The position numbers and the translations under genes were made by a program. From Prosapia bicincta (lineage: Eukaryota > Arthropoda > Insecta > Hemiptera > Cercopidae), in assembly GCA_036971475.1 (NCBI GenBank), contig JBAIZL010000001.1, positions 111,589,850 to 111,653,849 on the forward strand: a stretch of 64,000 nt of DNA. The letters run 5' to 3'. Positions 40,501 through 52,500 of the stretch are shown here, one piece after another; the first letter of the stretch is position 1; each line of letters begins with the position of its first letter. The notes under the pieces are model-generated. The model saw only the letters and a list, made by a program, of their open reading frames with translations. It made no database searches and was not told the origin of the DNA.

Positions 40501-41791
40501 AATTTAATTAATAAAGCACTAGTTACGAAATAATGCAACTTAATTAGTAGATCACTAGTTTTATAGATAAAGTAATTTAATTAGTAAAGCACTAGTTACG
40601 AAATAATGCAACTTAATTAGTAGATCACTAGTTTGGAGATAAAGTAATTGAATTAGTAAAGCACTAGTTACGAAATAATGCAACTTAACTAGTAGATCAC
40701 TAGTTTGGAGATAAAGTAAGTTAATTAGTAAAGCACTAGTTAAGAAATAATGCAACTTAATTAGTAGATCACTAGTTTTATAGATAAAGTAATTTAATTA
40801 GTAAAGCACTAGTTAAGAATTAATGCAACTTAATTAGTAGATCACTGGTTTGGAGATAAAGTAATTTAATTAGTAAAGCACTAGTTACGAAATAATGCAA
40901 CTTAATTAGTAGATCACCAGTTTGGAGATAAAGTAATTTAACTAGTAAAGCACTAGTTACGAAATAATGCAACTTAATTAGTAGATCACTAGTTTTATAG
41001 ATAAAGTATTTTAATTAGTAAAGCACTATTTAAGAAATAATGCAACTTAATTAGTAGATCACTAGTTTTATAGATAAAGTAATTTAATTAGTAAAGCACT
41101 AGTTAAGAAATAATGCAACTTAATTAGTAGATCACTAGTTTGGAGATAAAGTAATTTAATTAGTAAAGCACTAGTTACGAAATAATGCAACTTAATTAGT
41201 AGATCACTAGTTTGGAGATAAAGTAATTTAATTAGTAAAGCACTAGTTACGAAATAATGCAACTTAATTAGTAGATCAATAGTTTGGAGATAAAGTAATT
41301 TAATTAATAAAGCACTAGTTACGAAATAATGCAACTTAATTAGTAGATCACTAGTTTTATAGATAAAGTAATTTAATTAGTAAAGCACTAGTTAAGAAAT
41401 AATGCAACTTAATTAGTAGATCACTAGTTTGGAGATAAAGTAATTTAATTAGTAAAGCACTAGTTACGAAATAATGCAACTTAATTAGTAGATCACTAAT
41501 TTTATAGATAAATTAATTTAATTAGTAAAGCACTAGTTAAGAAATAATGCAACTTAATTAGTAGATCACTAGTTTGGAGAAAATGTAATTTAATTAGTAA
41601 AGCACTAGTTACGAAATAATGCAACTTAATTAGTAGATCACTAGTTTGGAGATAAAGTAATTTAATTAGTAAAGCACTAGTTAAGAAATAATGCAACTTA
41701 ATTAGTAGATCACTAGTTTTATAGATAAAGTAATTTAATTAGTAAAGCACTAGTTAAGAAATAATGCAACTTAATTAGTAGATCACTAGTT

Positions 41792-44700
41792 TTATAGATA
41801 AAGTAATTTAATTAGTAAAGCACTAGTTACGAAATAATGCAACTTAATTAGTAGATCACTGGTTTGGAGATAAAGTAATTTAATTAGTAAAGCACTAGTT
41901 ACGAAATAATGCAACTTAATTAGTAGATCAATAGTTTGGAGATAAAGTAATTTTATTAGTAAAGCACTAGTTACGAAATAATGCAACTTAATTAGTAGAT
42001 CACTAGTTTTATAGATAAAGTAATTTAATTAGTAAAGCACTAGTTAAGAAATAATGCAACTTAATTATTAGATTTACTAGTTTGGAGATAAAGTAATTAA
42101 ATTAGTAAAGCACTAGTTACGAAATAATGCAACTTAATTAGTAGATCAATAGTTTGGAGATAAAGTTATTTAATTAATAAAGCACTAGTTACGAAATAAT
42201 GCAACTTAATTAGTAGATCACTAGTTTTATAGATAAAGTAATTTAATTAGTAAAGCACTAGTTAAGAAATAATGCAACTTAATTAGTAGATCACTAGTTT
42301 GGAGATAAAGTAATTTAATTAGTAAAGCACTAGTTACGAAATAATGCAACTTAATTAGTAGATCACTAGTTTGGAGATAAAGTAATTTAATTAGTAAAGC
42401 ACTAGTTAAGAAATAATGCAACTTAATTAGTAGATCACTAGTTTTATAGATAAAGTAATTTAATTAGTAAAGCACTAGTTAAGAAATAATGCAACTTAAT
42501 TAGTAGATCACTGGTTTGGAGATAAAGTAATTTAATTAGTAAAGCACTAGTTACGAAATAATGCAACTTAATTAGTAGATCACCAGTTTGGAGATAAAGT
42601 AATTTAATTAGTAAAGCACTAGTTACGAAATAATGCAACTTAATTAGTAGATCACTAGTTTGGAGATAAAGTAATTTAATTAGTAAAGCACTAGTTACGA
42701 AATAATGCAACTTAATTAGTAGATCAATAGTTTGGAGATAAAGTAATTTTATTAGTAAAGCACTAGTTACGAAATAATGCAACTTAATTAGTAGATCACT
42801 AGTTTTATAGATAAATTAATTTAATTAGTAAAGCACTAGTTAAGAAATAATGCAACTTAATTAGAGGATCACTAGTTTGGAGATAAAGTAATTTAATTAG
42901 TAAAGCACTAGTTACGAAATAATGCAACTTAATTAGTAGATCAATAGTTTGGAGATAAAGTAATTTTATTAGTAAAGCACTAGTTACGAAATAATGCAAC
43001 TTAATTAGTAGATCACTAGTTTTATAGATAAAGTAATTTAATTAGTAAAGCACTAGTTAAGAAATAATGCAACTTAATTAGTAGATCACTAGTTTGGAGA
43101 TAAAGTAATTGAATTAGTAAAGCACTAGTTACGAAATAATGCAACTTAACTAGTAGATCACTAGTTTGGAGATAAAGTAAGTTAATTAGTAAAGCACTAG
43201 TTAAGAAATAATGCAACTTAATTAGTAGATCACTAGTTTTATAGATAAAGTAATTTAATTAGTAAAGCACTAGTTAAGAAATAATGCAACTTAATTAGTA
43301 GATCACTGGTTTGGAGATAAAGTAATTTAATTAGTAAAGCACTAGTTACGAAATAATGCAACTTAATTAGTAGATCACCAGTTTGGAGATAAAGTAATTT
43401 AACTAGTAAAGCACTAGTTACGAAATAATGCAACTTAATTAGTAGATCACTAGTTTTATAGATAAAGTATTTTAATTAGTAAAGCACTATTTAAGAAATA
43501 ATGCAACTTAATTAGTAGATCACTAGTTTTATAGATAAAGTAATTTAATTAGTAAAGCACTAGTTAAGAAATAATGCAACTTAATTAGTAGATCACTAGT
43601 TTGGAGATAAAGTAATTTAATTAGTAAAGCACTAGTTACGAAATAATGCAACTTAATTAGTAGATCACTAGTTTGGAGATAAAGTAATTTAATTAGTAAA
43701 GCACTAGTTAAGAAATAATGCAACTTAATTAGTAGATCACTAGTTTTATAGATAAAGTAATTTAATTAGTAAAGCACTAGTTACGAAATAATGCAACTTA
43801 ATTAGTAGATCACTGGTTTCGAGATAAAGTAATTTAATTAGTAAAGCACTAGTTACGAAATAATGCAACTTAATTAGTAGATCAATAGTTTGGAGATAAA
43901 GTAATTTTATTAGTAAAGCACTAGTTACGAAATAATGCAACTTAATTAGTAGATCACTAGTTTTATAGATAAAGTAATTTAATTAGTAAAGCACTAGTTA
44001 AGAAATAATGCAACTTAATTATTAGATCACTAGTTTGGAGATAAAGTAATTAAATTAGTAAAGCACTAGTTACGAAATAATGCAACTTAATTAGTAGATC
44101 AATAGTTTGGAGATGAAGTAATTTAATTAATAAAGCACTAGTTACGAAATAATGCAACTTAATTAGTAGATCACTAGTTTTATAGATAAAGTAATTTAAT
44201 TAGTAAAGCACTAGTTAAGAAATAATGCAACTTAATTAGTAGATCACTAGTTTGGAGATAAAGTAATTTAATTAGTAAAGCACTAGTTACGAAATAATGC
44301 AACTTAATTAGTAGATCACTAGTTTGGAGATAAAGTAATTTAATTAGTAAAGCACTAGTTAAGAAATAATGCAACTTAATTAGTAGATCACTAGTTTTAT
44401 AGATAAAGTAATTTAATTAGTAAAGCACTAGTTAAGAAATAATGCAACTTAATTAGTAGATCACTGGTTTGGAGATAAAGTAATTTAATTAGTAAAGCAC
44501 TAGTTACGAAATAATGCAACTTAATTAGTAGATCACCAGTTTGGAGATAAAGTAATTTAATTAGTAAAGCACTAGTTACGAAATAATGCAACTTAATTAG
44601 TAGATCACTAGTTTGGAGATAAAGTAATTTAATTAGTAAAGCACTAGTTACGAAATAATGCAACCTAATTAGTAGATCAATAGTTTGGAGATAAAGTAAT

Positions 44701-45890
44701 TTTATTAGTAAAGCACTAGTTACGAAATAATGCAACTTAATTAGTAGATCACTAGTTTTATAGATAAATTAATTTAATTAGTATAGCACTAGTTAAGAAA
44801 TAATGCAACTTAATTAGTAGATCACTAGTTTGGAGATAAAGTAATTTAATTAGTAAAGCACTAGTTACGAAATAATGCAACTTAATTAGTAGATCACTAG
44901 TTTGGAGAAAATGTAATTTAATTAGTAAAGTACTAGTTACGAAATAATGCAACTTAATTAGTAGATCACTAGTTTGGAGATAAAATAATTTAATTAGTAA
45001 AGCACTAGTTAAGAAATAATGCAACTTAATTAGTAGATCACTAGTTTTATAGATAAAGTAATTTAATTAGTAAAGCACTAGTTACGAAATAATGCAACTT
45101 AATTAGTAGATCAATAGTTTGGAGATAAAGTAATTTTATTAGTAAAGCACTAGTTACGAAATAATGCAACTTAATTAGTAGATCAATAGTTTGGAGATAA
45201 AGTAATTTTATTAGTAAAGCACTAGTTACGAAATAATGCAACTTAATTAGTAGATCACTAGTTTTATAGATAAAGTAATTTAATTAGTAAAACACTAGTT
45301 AAGAAATAATGCAACTTAATTAGTAGATCACTAGTTTGGAGATAGAGTAATTAAATTAGTAAAGCACTAGTTACGAAATAATGCAACTTAATTAGTAGAT
45401 CAATAGTTTGGAGATAAAGTAATTTAATTAATAAAGCACTAGTTACGAAACAATGCAACTTAATTAGTAGATCACTAGTTTTATAGATAAAGTAATTTAA
45501 TTAGTAAAGCACTAGTTAAGAAATAATGCAACTTAATTAGTAGATCACTTGTTTGGAGATAAAGTAATTTAATTAGTAAAGCACTAGTTACGAAATAATG
45601 CAACTTAATTAGTAGATCACTAGTTTGGAGATAAAGTAATTTAATTAGTAAAGCACTAGTTAAGAAATAATGCAACTTAATTAGTAGATCACTAGTTTTA
45701 TAGATAAAGTAATTTAATTAGTAAAGCACTAGTTAAGAAATAATGCAACTTAATTAGTAGATCACTGGTTTGGAGATAAAGTAATTTAATTAGTAAAGCA
45801 CTAGTTACGAAATAATGCAACTTACTTAGTAGATCACCAGTTTGGAGATAAAGTAATTTAATTAGTAAAGCACTAGTTACGAAATAATGC
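41792..45890. repeat. Duplicated satellite block, copy of about 33.69-37.79 kb
   Basis: Offset 8,100 bp from the block starting near 33,692. Shared private variants include TTATTAGATTTACTAG, AAAGTTATTT (about 34,064 and 42,164) and GGTTTCGAGATAAAG (about 35,715 and 43,815). The last two are absent at the equivalent sites of the 28-32 kb block, so this duplication is the more recent of the two. Confidence 0.8.
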
Positions 45891-48800
45891 AACTTAATTA
45901 GTAGATCACTAGTTTGGAGATAAAGTAATTTAATTAGTAAAGCACTAGTTACGAAATAATGCAACTTAATTAGTAGATCAATAGTTTGGAGATAAAGTAA
46001 TTTTATTAGTAAAGCACTAGTTACGAAATAATGCAACTTAATTAGTAGATCACTAGTTTTATAGATAAATTAATTTAATTAGTAAAGCACTAGTTAAGAA
46101 ATAATGCAACTTAATTAGTAGATCACTAGTTTGGAGATAAAGTAATTTAATTAGTAAAGCACTAGTTACGAAATAATGCAACTTAATTAGTAGATCACTA
46201 GTTTGGAGAAAATGTAATTTAATTAGTAAAGCACTAGTTACGAAATAATGCAACTTAATTAGTAGATCACTAGTTTGGAGATAAAGTAATTAAATTAGTA
46301 AAGCACTAGTTAAGAAATAATGCAACTTAATTAGTAGATCACTAGTTTTATAGATAAAGTAATTTAATTAGTAAAGCACTAGTTAAGAAATAATGCAACT
46401 TAATTAGTAGATCACTAGTTTGGAGAAAATGTAATTTAATTAGTAAAGCACTAGTTACGAAATAATGCAACTTAATTAGTAGATCACTAGTTTGGAGTTA
46501 AAGTAATTTAATTAGTAAAGCACTAGTTAAGAAATAATGCAACTTAATTAGTAGATCACTAGTTTTATAGATAAAGTAATTTAATTAGTAAAGCACTAGT
46601 TACGAAATAATGCAACTTAATTAGTAGATCACTGGTTTGGAGATAAAATAATTTAATTAGTAAAGCACTAGTTACGAAATAATGCAACTTAATTAGTAGA
46701 TCAATAGTTTGGAGATAAAGTAATTTTATTAGTAAAGCACTAGTTAAGAAATAATGCAACTTAATTAGTAGATCACTAGTTTTATAGATAAAGTAATTTA
46801 ATTAGTAAAGCACTAGTTACGAAATAATGCAACTTAATTAGTAGATCACTGGTTTGGAGATAAAGTAATTTAATTAGTAAAGCACTAGTTACGAAATAAT
46901 GCAACTTAATTAGTAGATCAATAGTTTGGAGATAAAGTAATTTTATTAGTAAAGCACTAGTTACGAAATAATGCAACTTAATTAGTAGATCACTAGTTTT
47001 ATAGATAAAGTAATTTAATTAGTAAAACACTAGTTAAGAAATAATGCAACTTAATTAGTAGATCACTAGTTTGGAGATAAAGTAATTAAATTAGTAAAGC
47101 ACTAGTTACGAAATAATGCAACTTAATTAGTAGATCAATAGTTTGGAGATAAAGTAATTTAATTAATAAAGCACTAGTTACGAAACAATGCAACTTAATT
47201 AGTAGATCACTAGTTTTATAGATAAAGTAATTTAATTAGTAAAGCACTAGTTAAGAAATAATGCAACTTAATTAGTAGATCACTTGTTTGGAGATAAAGT
47301 AATTTAATTAGTAAAGCACTAGTTACGAAATAATGCAACTTAATTAGTAGATCACTAGTTTGGAGATAAAGTAATTTAATTAGTAAAGCACTAGTTAAGA
47401 AATAATGCAACTTAATTAGTAGATCACTAGTTTTATAGATAAAGTAATTTAATTAGTAAAGCACTAGTTAAGAAATAATGCAACTTAATTAGTAGATCAC
47501 TGGTTTGGAGATAAAGTAATTTAATTAGTAAAGCACTAGTTACGAAATAATGCAACTTAATTAGTAGATCACCAGTTTGGAGATAAAGTAATTTAATTAG
47601 TAAAGCACTAGTTACGAAATAATGCAACTTAATTAGTAGATCACTAGTTTGGAGATAAAGTAATTTAATTAGTAAAGCACTAGTTACGAAATAAAGCAAC
47701 TTAATTAGTAGATCAATAGTTTGGAGATAAAGTAATTTTATTAGTAAAGCACTAGTTACGAAATAATGCAACTTAATTAGTAGATCACTAGTTTTATAGA
47801 TAAAGTAATTTAATTAGTAAAGCACTAGTTACGAAATAATGCAACTTAATTAGTAGATCACTGGTTTGGAGATAAAGTAATTTAATTAGTAAAGCACTAG
47901 TTACGAAATAATGCAACTTAATTAGTAGATCAATAGTTTGGAGATAAAGTAATTTAATTAATAAAGCACTAGTTACGAAATAATGCAACTTAATTAGTAG
48001 ATCAATAGTTTGGAGATAAAGTAATTTTATTAGTAAAGCACTAGTTACGAAATAATGCAACTTAATTAGTAGATCACTAGTTTTATAGATAAATTAATTT
48101 AATTAGTAAAGCACTAGTTAAGAAATAATGCAACTTAATTAGTAGATCACTAGTTTGGAGATAAAGTAATTTAATTAGTAAAGCACTAGTTACGAAATAA
48201 TGCAACTTAATTAGTAGATCACTAGTTTGGAGAAAATGTAATTTAATTAGTAAAGCACTAGTTACGAAATAATGCAACTTAATTAGTAGATCACTAGTTT
48301 GGAGATAAAGTAATTTAATTAGTAAAGCACTAGTTAAGAAATAATGCAACTTAATTAGTAGATCACTAGTTTTATAGATAAAGTAATTTAATTAGTAAAG
48401 CACTAGTTACGAAATAATGCAACTTAATTAGTAGATCACTGGTTTGGAGATAAAGTAATTTAATTAGTAAAGCACTAGTTACGAAATAATGCAACTTAAT
48501 TAGTAGATCAATAGTTTGGAGATAAAGTAATTTAATTAATAAAGCACTAGTTACGAAATAATGCAACTTAATTAGTAGATCACTAGTTTTATAGATAAAG
48601 TAATTTAATTAGTAAAGCACTAGTTAAGAAATAATGCAACTTAATTAGTAGATCACTAGTTTGGAGATAAAGTAATTTAATTAGTAAAGCACTAGTTACG
48701 AAATAATGCAACTTAATTAGTAGATCACTAATTTTATAGATAAATTAATTTAATTAGTAAAGCACTAGTTAAGAAATAATGCAACTTAATTAGTAGATCA

Positions 48801-49225
48801 CTAGTTTGGAGAAAATGTAATTTAATTAGTAAAGCACTAGTTACGAAATAATGCAACTTAATTAGTAGATCACTAGTTTGGAGATAAAGTAATTTAATTA
48901 GTAAAGCACTAGTTAAGAAATAATGCAACTTAATTAGTAGATCACTAGTTTTATAGATAAAGTAATTTAATTAGTAAAGCACTAGTTACGAAATAATGCA
49001 ACTTAATTAGTAGATCACTGGTTTGGAGATAAAATAATTTAATTAGTAAAGCACTAGTTACGAAATAATGCAACTTAATTAGTAGATCAATAGTTTGGAG
49101 ATAAAGTAATTTTATTAGTAAAGCACTAGTTAAGAAATAATGCAACTTAATTAGTAGATCACTAGTTTTATAGATAAAGTAATTTAATTAGTAAAGCACT
49201 AGTTACGAAATAATGCAACTTAATT

Positions 49226-49230
49226 AGTAG
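49226..49230. repeat. Target-site duplication, left copy
   Basis: AGTAG directly before the 5' LTR and again at 55,211-55,215 after the 3' LTR. Removing the element and one copy restores an ordinary satellite half-unit (TTAATTAGTAGATCAC). Confidence 0.95.
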
Positions 49231-49295
49231 TGTTGTGAATGCAATAATATAATACTCTATGACAATCCTCTATGAAAAAAAAAGAAAAAGAACAT

Positions 49296-49303
49296 TATAT
49301 AAA
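49296..49303 (+). promoter_or_regulatory. Probable TATA box in 5' LTR
   Basis: TATATAAA in the first third of the LTR, upstream of the polyadenylation signal, as expected for a U3 promoter. The start of transcription is not visible from sequence alone. Confidence 0.5.
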
Positions 49304-49379
49304 TTAACAGATGATTTGTAATTGTTTTAGTTTTTCTCAGTTCTTTGTTTAGAGTTTTGTTTTAAGAAAGATGTGAAGT

Positions 49380-49385
49380 AATAAA
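49380..49385 (+). promoter_or_regulatory. AATAAA polyadenylation signal in LTR
   Basis: AATAAA in the 5' LTR; the functional equivalent in the 3' LTR is at 55,104-55,109. Confidence 0.55.
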
Positions 49386-49488
49386 TAGTGTTTAAATATG
49401 AAATAAGTTTTATTACCAGCATAATTATATAAATATGACGAGTGTTCCGCCTGTAGCGGCAGTGTCAAAAGTTTATAGAAATAACATA

Positions 49489-49505
49489 TGGCGACCGTGA
49501 CAGGA
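49489..49505 (+). promoter_or_regulatory. Primer-binding site
   Basis: TGGCGACCGTGACAGGA begins two bases after the 5' LTR. The leading TGG is complementary to a tRNA CCA end. The rest is consistent, from memory, with the 3' end of an arginine tRNA; the tRNA identity was not checked by alignment. Confidence 0.85.
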
Positions 49506-49556
49506 TAATAATTTGGTTACAGTTAAAATCTATGATCCATTAGTAAGTATTTTATA

Positions 49557-52500
49557 ATGGATGCTCTGAAAAAGAAAAGAAAATTGTTTAGAACTGGATT
49601 TTCACGTTTACACAATACATTATTAGAATCCATAAAAAATGAAGATGATGTGATTTTGTTAAAAGCTAATTTAGAGCTATTACGTGAAAAACATAATCAA
49701 TTGGAGGTCTTAGACCGAGAAATTATTGAAGTTTTACTAAATGAAAATGCATCTACTGAAGTTTTAGAAAATGAGGTAGAATCTGCCGATGAATACTCAG
49801 GCAAGTTTAAAATAGTTGAGTATTTAGTTGAACAGGCTATTGACAAGGCTAGGCCTAAGACAGATACTAGTGTGAATGTAGAAAAACGTAAATTTAAGTT
49901 ACCCACACTTGAGTTTAAAAAGTTTGGTGGTGATATTAGTGATTGGTTGCCGTTTTGGGGCCAATTTAAGAAAATCCATGAAGACCCCTGTATTGATTCT
50001 GATGACAAGTATCAGTATCTCCTGCAAGCGACTATCCCTAATACTAAGGCTAGGGAAATTGTCGAGAGTTTTCCCCCATGTGGACGTAGTTATGAACAGG
50101 CTATTGAACATTTAAAATCTCGCTTTGCCAAAGATGACCTGTTAGTAGAGTTTTACATAAGAGAAATCTTGAAAATTGTAATAACATTAAATAGCAGTGA
50201 AAGTAAAATTACTATTTCCTCACTTTATGATCAAATTGAGTCAAAACTAAGGTGTTTAGAAACTTTAGGTGTAACAAAGGAGAAGTACGCTGCTATGCTC
50301 TTCCCATTAGTAGAATCTTGTCTCAGGGAGGATTTATTAATAGCTTGGCAGAGAAGTAGGCCTAACTCTCAACAGGACGAGACCGCGTCAGAAAGTAAAA
50401 GTAGGCTAGATAGCCTAATGAATTTTTTGAAAATTGAAGTGGAGGGAGAAGAAAGAATAAACTTAGCTAAACAGGGATTTGGTTTACAAAAAACAAAAGT
50501 ATCAACAGGTGATAATCCTACGAGTTCATATAAAAGAGACTTTGCAAGTAAAGATAAGCATATTAAAAATACAAGAAGGCCTACCAGCAATGTTACAGCA
50601 GCTGGCCTTGTAAATGTAAAATCAAATACGTCTACAGTAAGCACAGATAAGACGAAGTTATCGATGTGTGTGTTTTGTGACGGTGGTCATTTAAGTGAAA
50701 ACTGTTTTAAAGCTAGGGACATGTCTTTAGAAGAAAGGCAGAATATTCTTACTAGCAAAAGGTGTTGCTTTTCTTGTACAAAAGTAGGACATTTAAGTAA
50801 ACATTGCAGAGCTATTGTTAAATGTATTATTTGTAATGGAAAACATGTACCACTTATGTGTTCAAAGTTGCAGAATAATTTTAATAGGTCTAACATTAAA
50901 CCTAAATGCGAGGAAAAAGAAGCTGAGCCCAATTTTGAGAATTCCTTGTCCAATGTGAATGGCAATCAGGTTTACATGCAAACTCTTGTTGTCAAGGCTG
51001 TTAGTGACACAAAAGAACTCAATGTGCGTTTACTTTTTGACAGTGGATCCCAGAGGTCATACATAAGGAAATCGACTGTTGAAAAAATGAAATATGACAC
51101 TTGTGGTGAAGAAACATTATTACATGGCCTGTTTGGAGGAGAGGTCACTAAGCCTCGCAATCATGCATGCTACAAAGTCAGACTACAAAGTATAGATAAA
51201 ACATATTCTTGTAATTTCAAGGCACTTAGTGAAATAAATATTTGTACTTATGTTCCTGCCTTGAAACCAGGAAGATGGACTGATGAACTGATGGAAAGAG
51301 GTATTAAATTGTTTCAGGATGCAGACAGTCCAATTGAGATATTAATTGGGGCTGACATATATGGGAAACTTCTAACTGGAAGAAAAGAGGTTCTAGATTG
51401 TGGTATTATAGCCCTTGAAACTCATTTAGGATGGGTTTTGACAGGAAAATTTCAAGAAAGTAAAGAATTTAGTTCTATGACAGCACTTTCTATGTTTGTA
51501 CAAAGTAATTCAATATGCAAGCTGTGGGAAATGGATGTTTTAGGTATAAAAGACCCACTACAGACCAGAAGCAAACAAGAAATTGAACATTCTGTTCAAA
51601 CACAATTTTTGGAAACTGTGAGAGTAAATGAAGAAGGACGCTATGAAGTCAAATTACCTTGGTCCGAAGACCACCCAGAAGTTCCAAGAAATTTCAATCT
51701 TGCAAAAAAAAGGCTTGAAAACTCAGTGAAAAAGCTAACAAATGAAAGTTTATATAATGTATATAACAATGTGTTTTCAGATTGGCTGGAAGATGGTGTT
51801 ATTGAGGAAATCCCAATAAGCAAATGGGATGAAGGTCACTATTTACCTCATAGACCAGTGATAAAAGAAAACAGCACCACTGCAGTAAGACCGGTTTTTG
51901 ATGCCTCGTCTAAAGAAAAGGGTTACTATTCCCTTAATCAGTGTTTGGAAATAGGTATTAACTTAATTGAAATAATACCAGCTTTGCTTTTACGTTTTCG
52001 ACTTTATAAAATAGGAGTTATCGCTGACATAAAAAAGGCGTTTTTGCAAATAAGTTTGTATGAAGAGGACAGAGATTTCCTAAGATTTCTGTGGCAAAAC
52101 ACAGATGGATCACTCAAGATTTTCCGACATAGAAGAGTTGTTTTTGGAGTCTCAAGTAGTCCATTTTTGCTCAATGCCGTCATCAACTACCACCTGCAGA
52201 AGTATTTAGTACAGTGTGCTGAAGACAATCAATTTTCTAAATGTACAATAGAAAAGTTGTTTAAAAGTTTCTATGTTGATAACTGTGTTACAGGTGTAAA
52301 TAATGAAAGGGATTTGAAACAGTTCATTTCAGAAGCAATACAAATATTTTCTTTGGGAAAGTTTGAGCTGCGAGGATGGGAATATACTGAACCTGGTCTG
52401 GAAGACAAGACAGAGGCTTCAGTCCTAGGTCTCACCTGGGACAAGAAAGAAGACACAATTTCTGTGAGTTTTCATAAAATAGTAAATTTAGAAGAGAACT

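Larger units (their letters stand above)
21919..49230. repeat. Satellite array, 72/73-bp monomer with higher-order structure
   Basis: Head-to-tail 72-bp monomers, each made of half A (starts TAATTTAATTAGTAAAGCAC, ends ATAATG) and half B (starts CAACTTAATTAGTAGATCAC, ends ATAAAG). The halves match at about 28 of 36 positions by eye. A 73-bp variant has TTTTATAGAT in place of TTTGGAGAT and recurs mostly every 217 bp (three monomers), also at 145, 361 and other 72n+1 spacings. Common variant sites are TTACGAAAT/TTAAGAAAT and GATCACTAGT/GATCACTGGT/GATCACCAGT/GATCAATAGT. No transcription unit is recognised; short minus-strand frames exist only because 72 is divisible by three. Satellites of this size are typical of heterochromatin, but location is not shown by the sequence. 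Confidence 0.97.
49231..49486 (+). repeat. 5' LTR of BEL/Pao element
   Basis: 256 bp, TGTTGTG...AATAACA, with a TGTT/AACA terminal inverted repeat. By eye it is identical to 54,955-55,210, including the A9 run. Confidence 0.97.

Noticed and set aside
22000..49200. Direct repeats of regular spacing as a possible CRISPR array
   Set aside because: There are no unique spacers; the whole unit is conserved, the period is 72/73 bp, and the surrounding sequence is eukaryotic.
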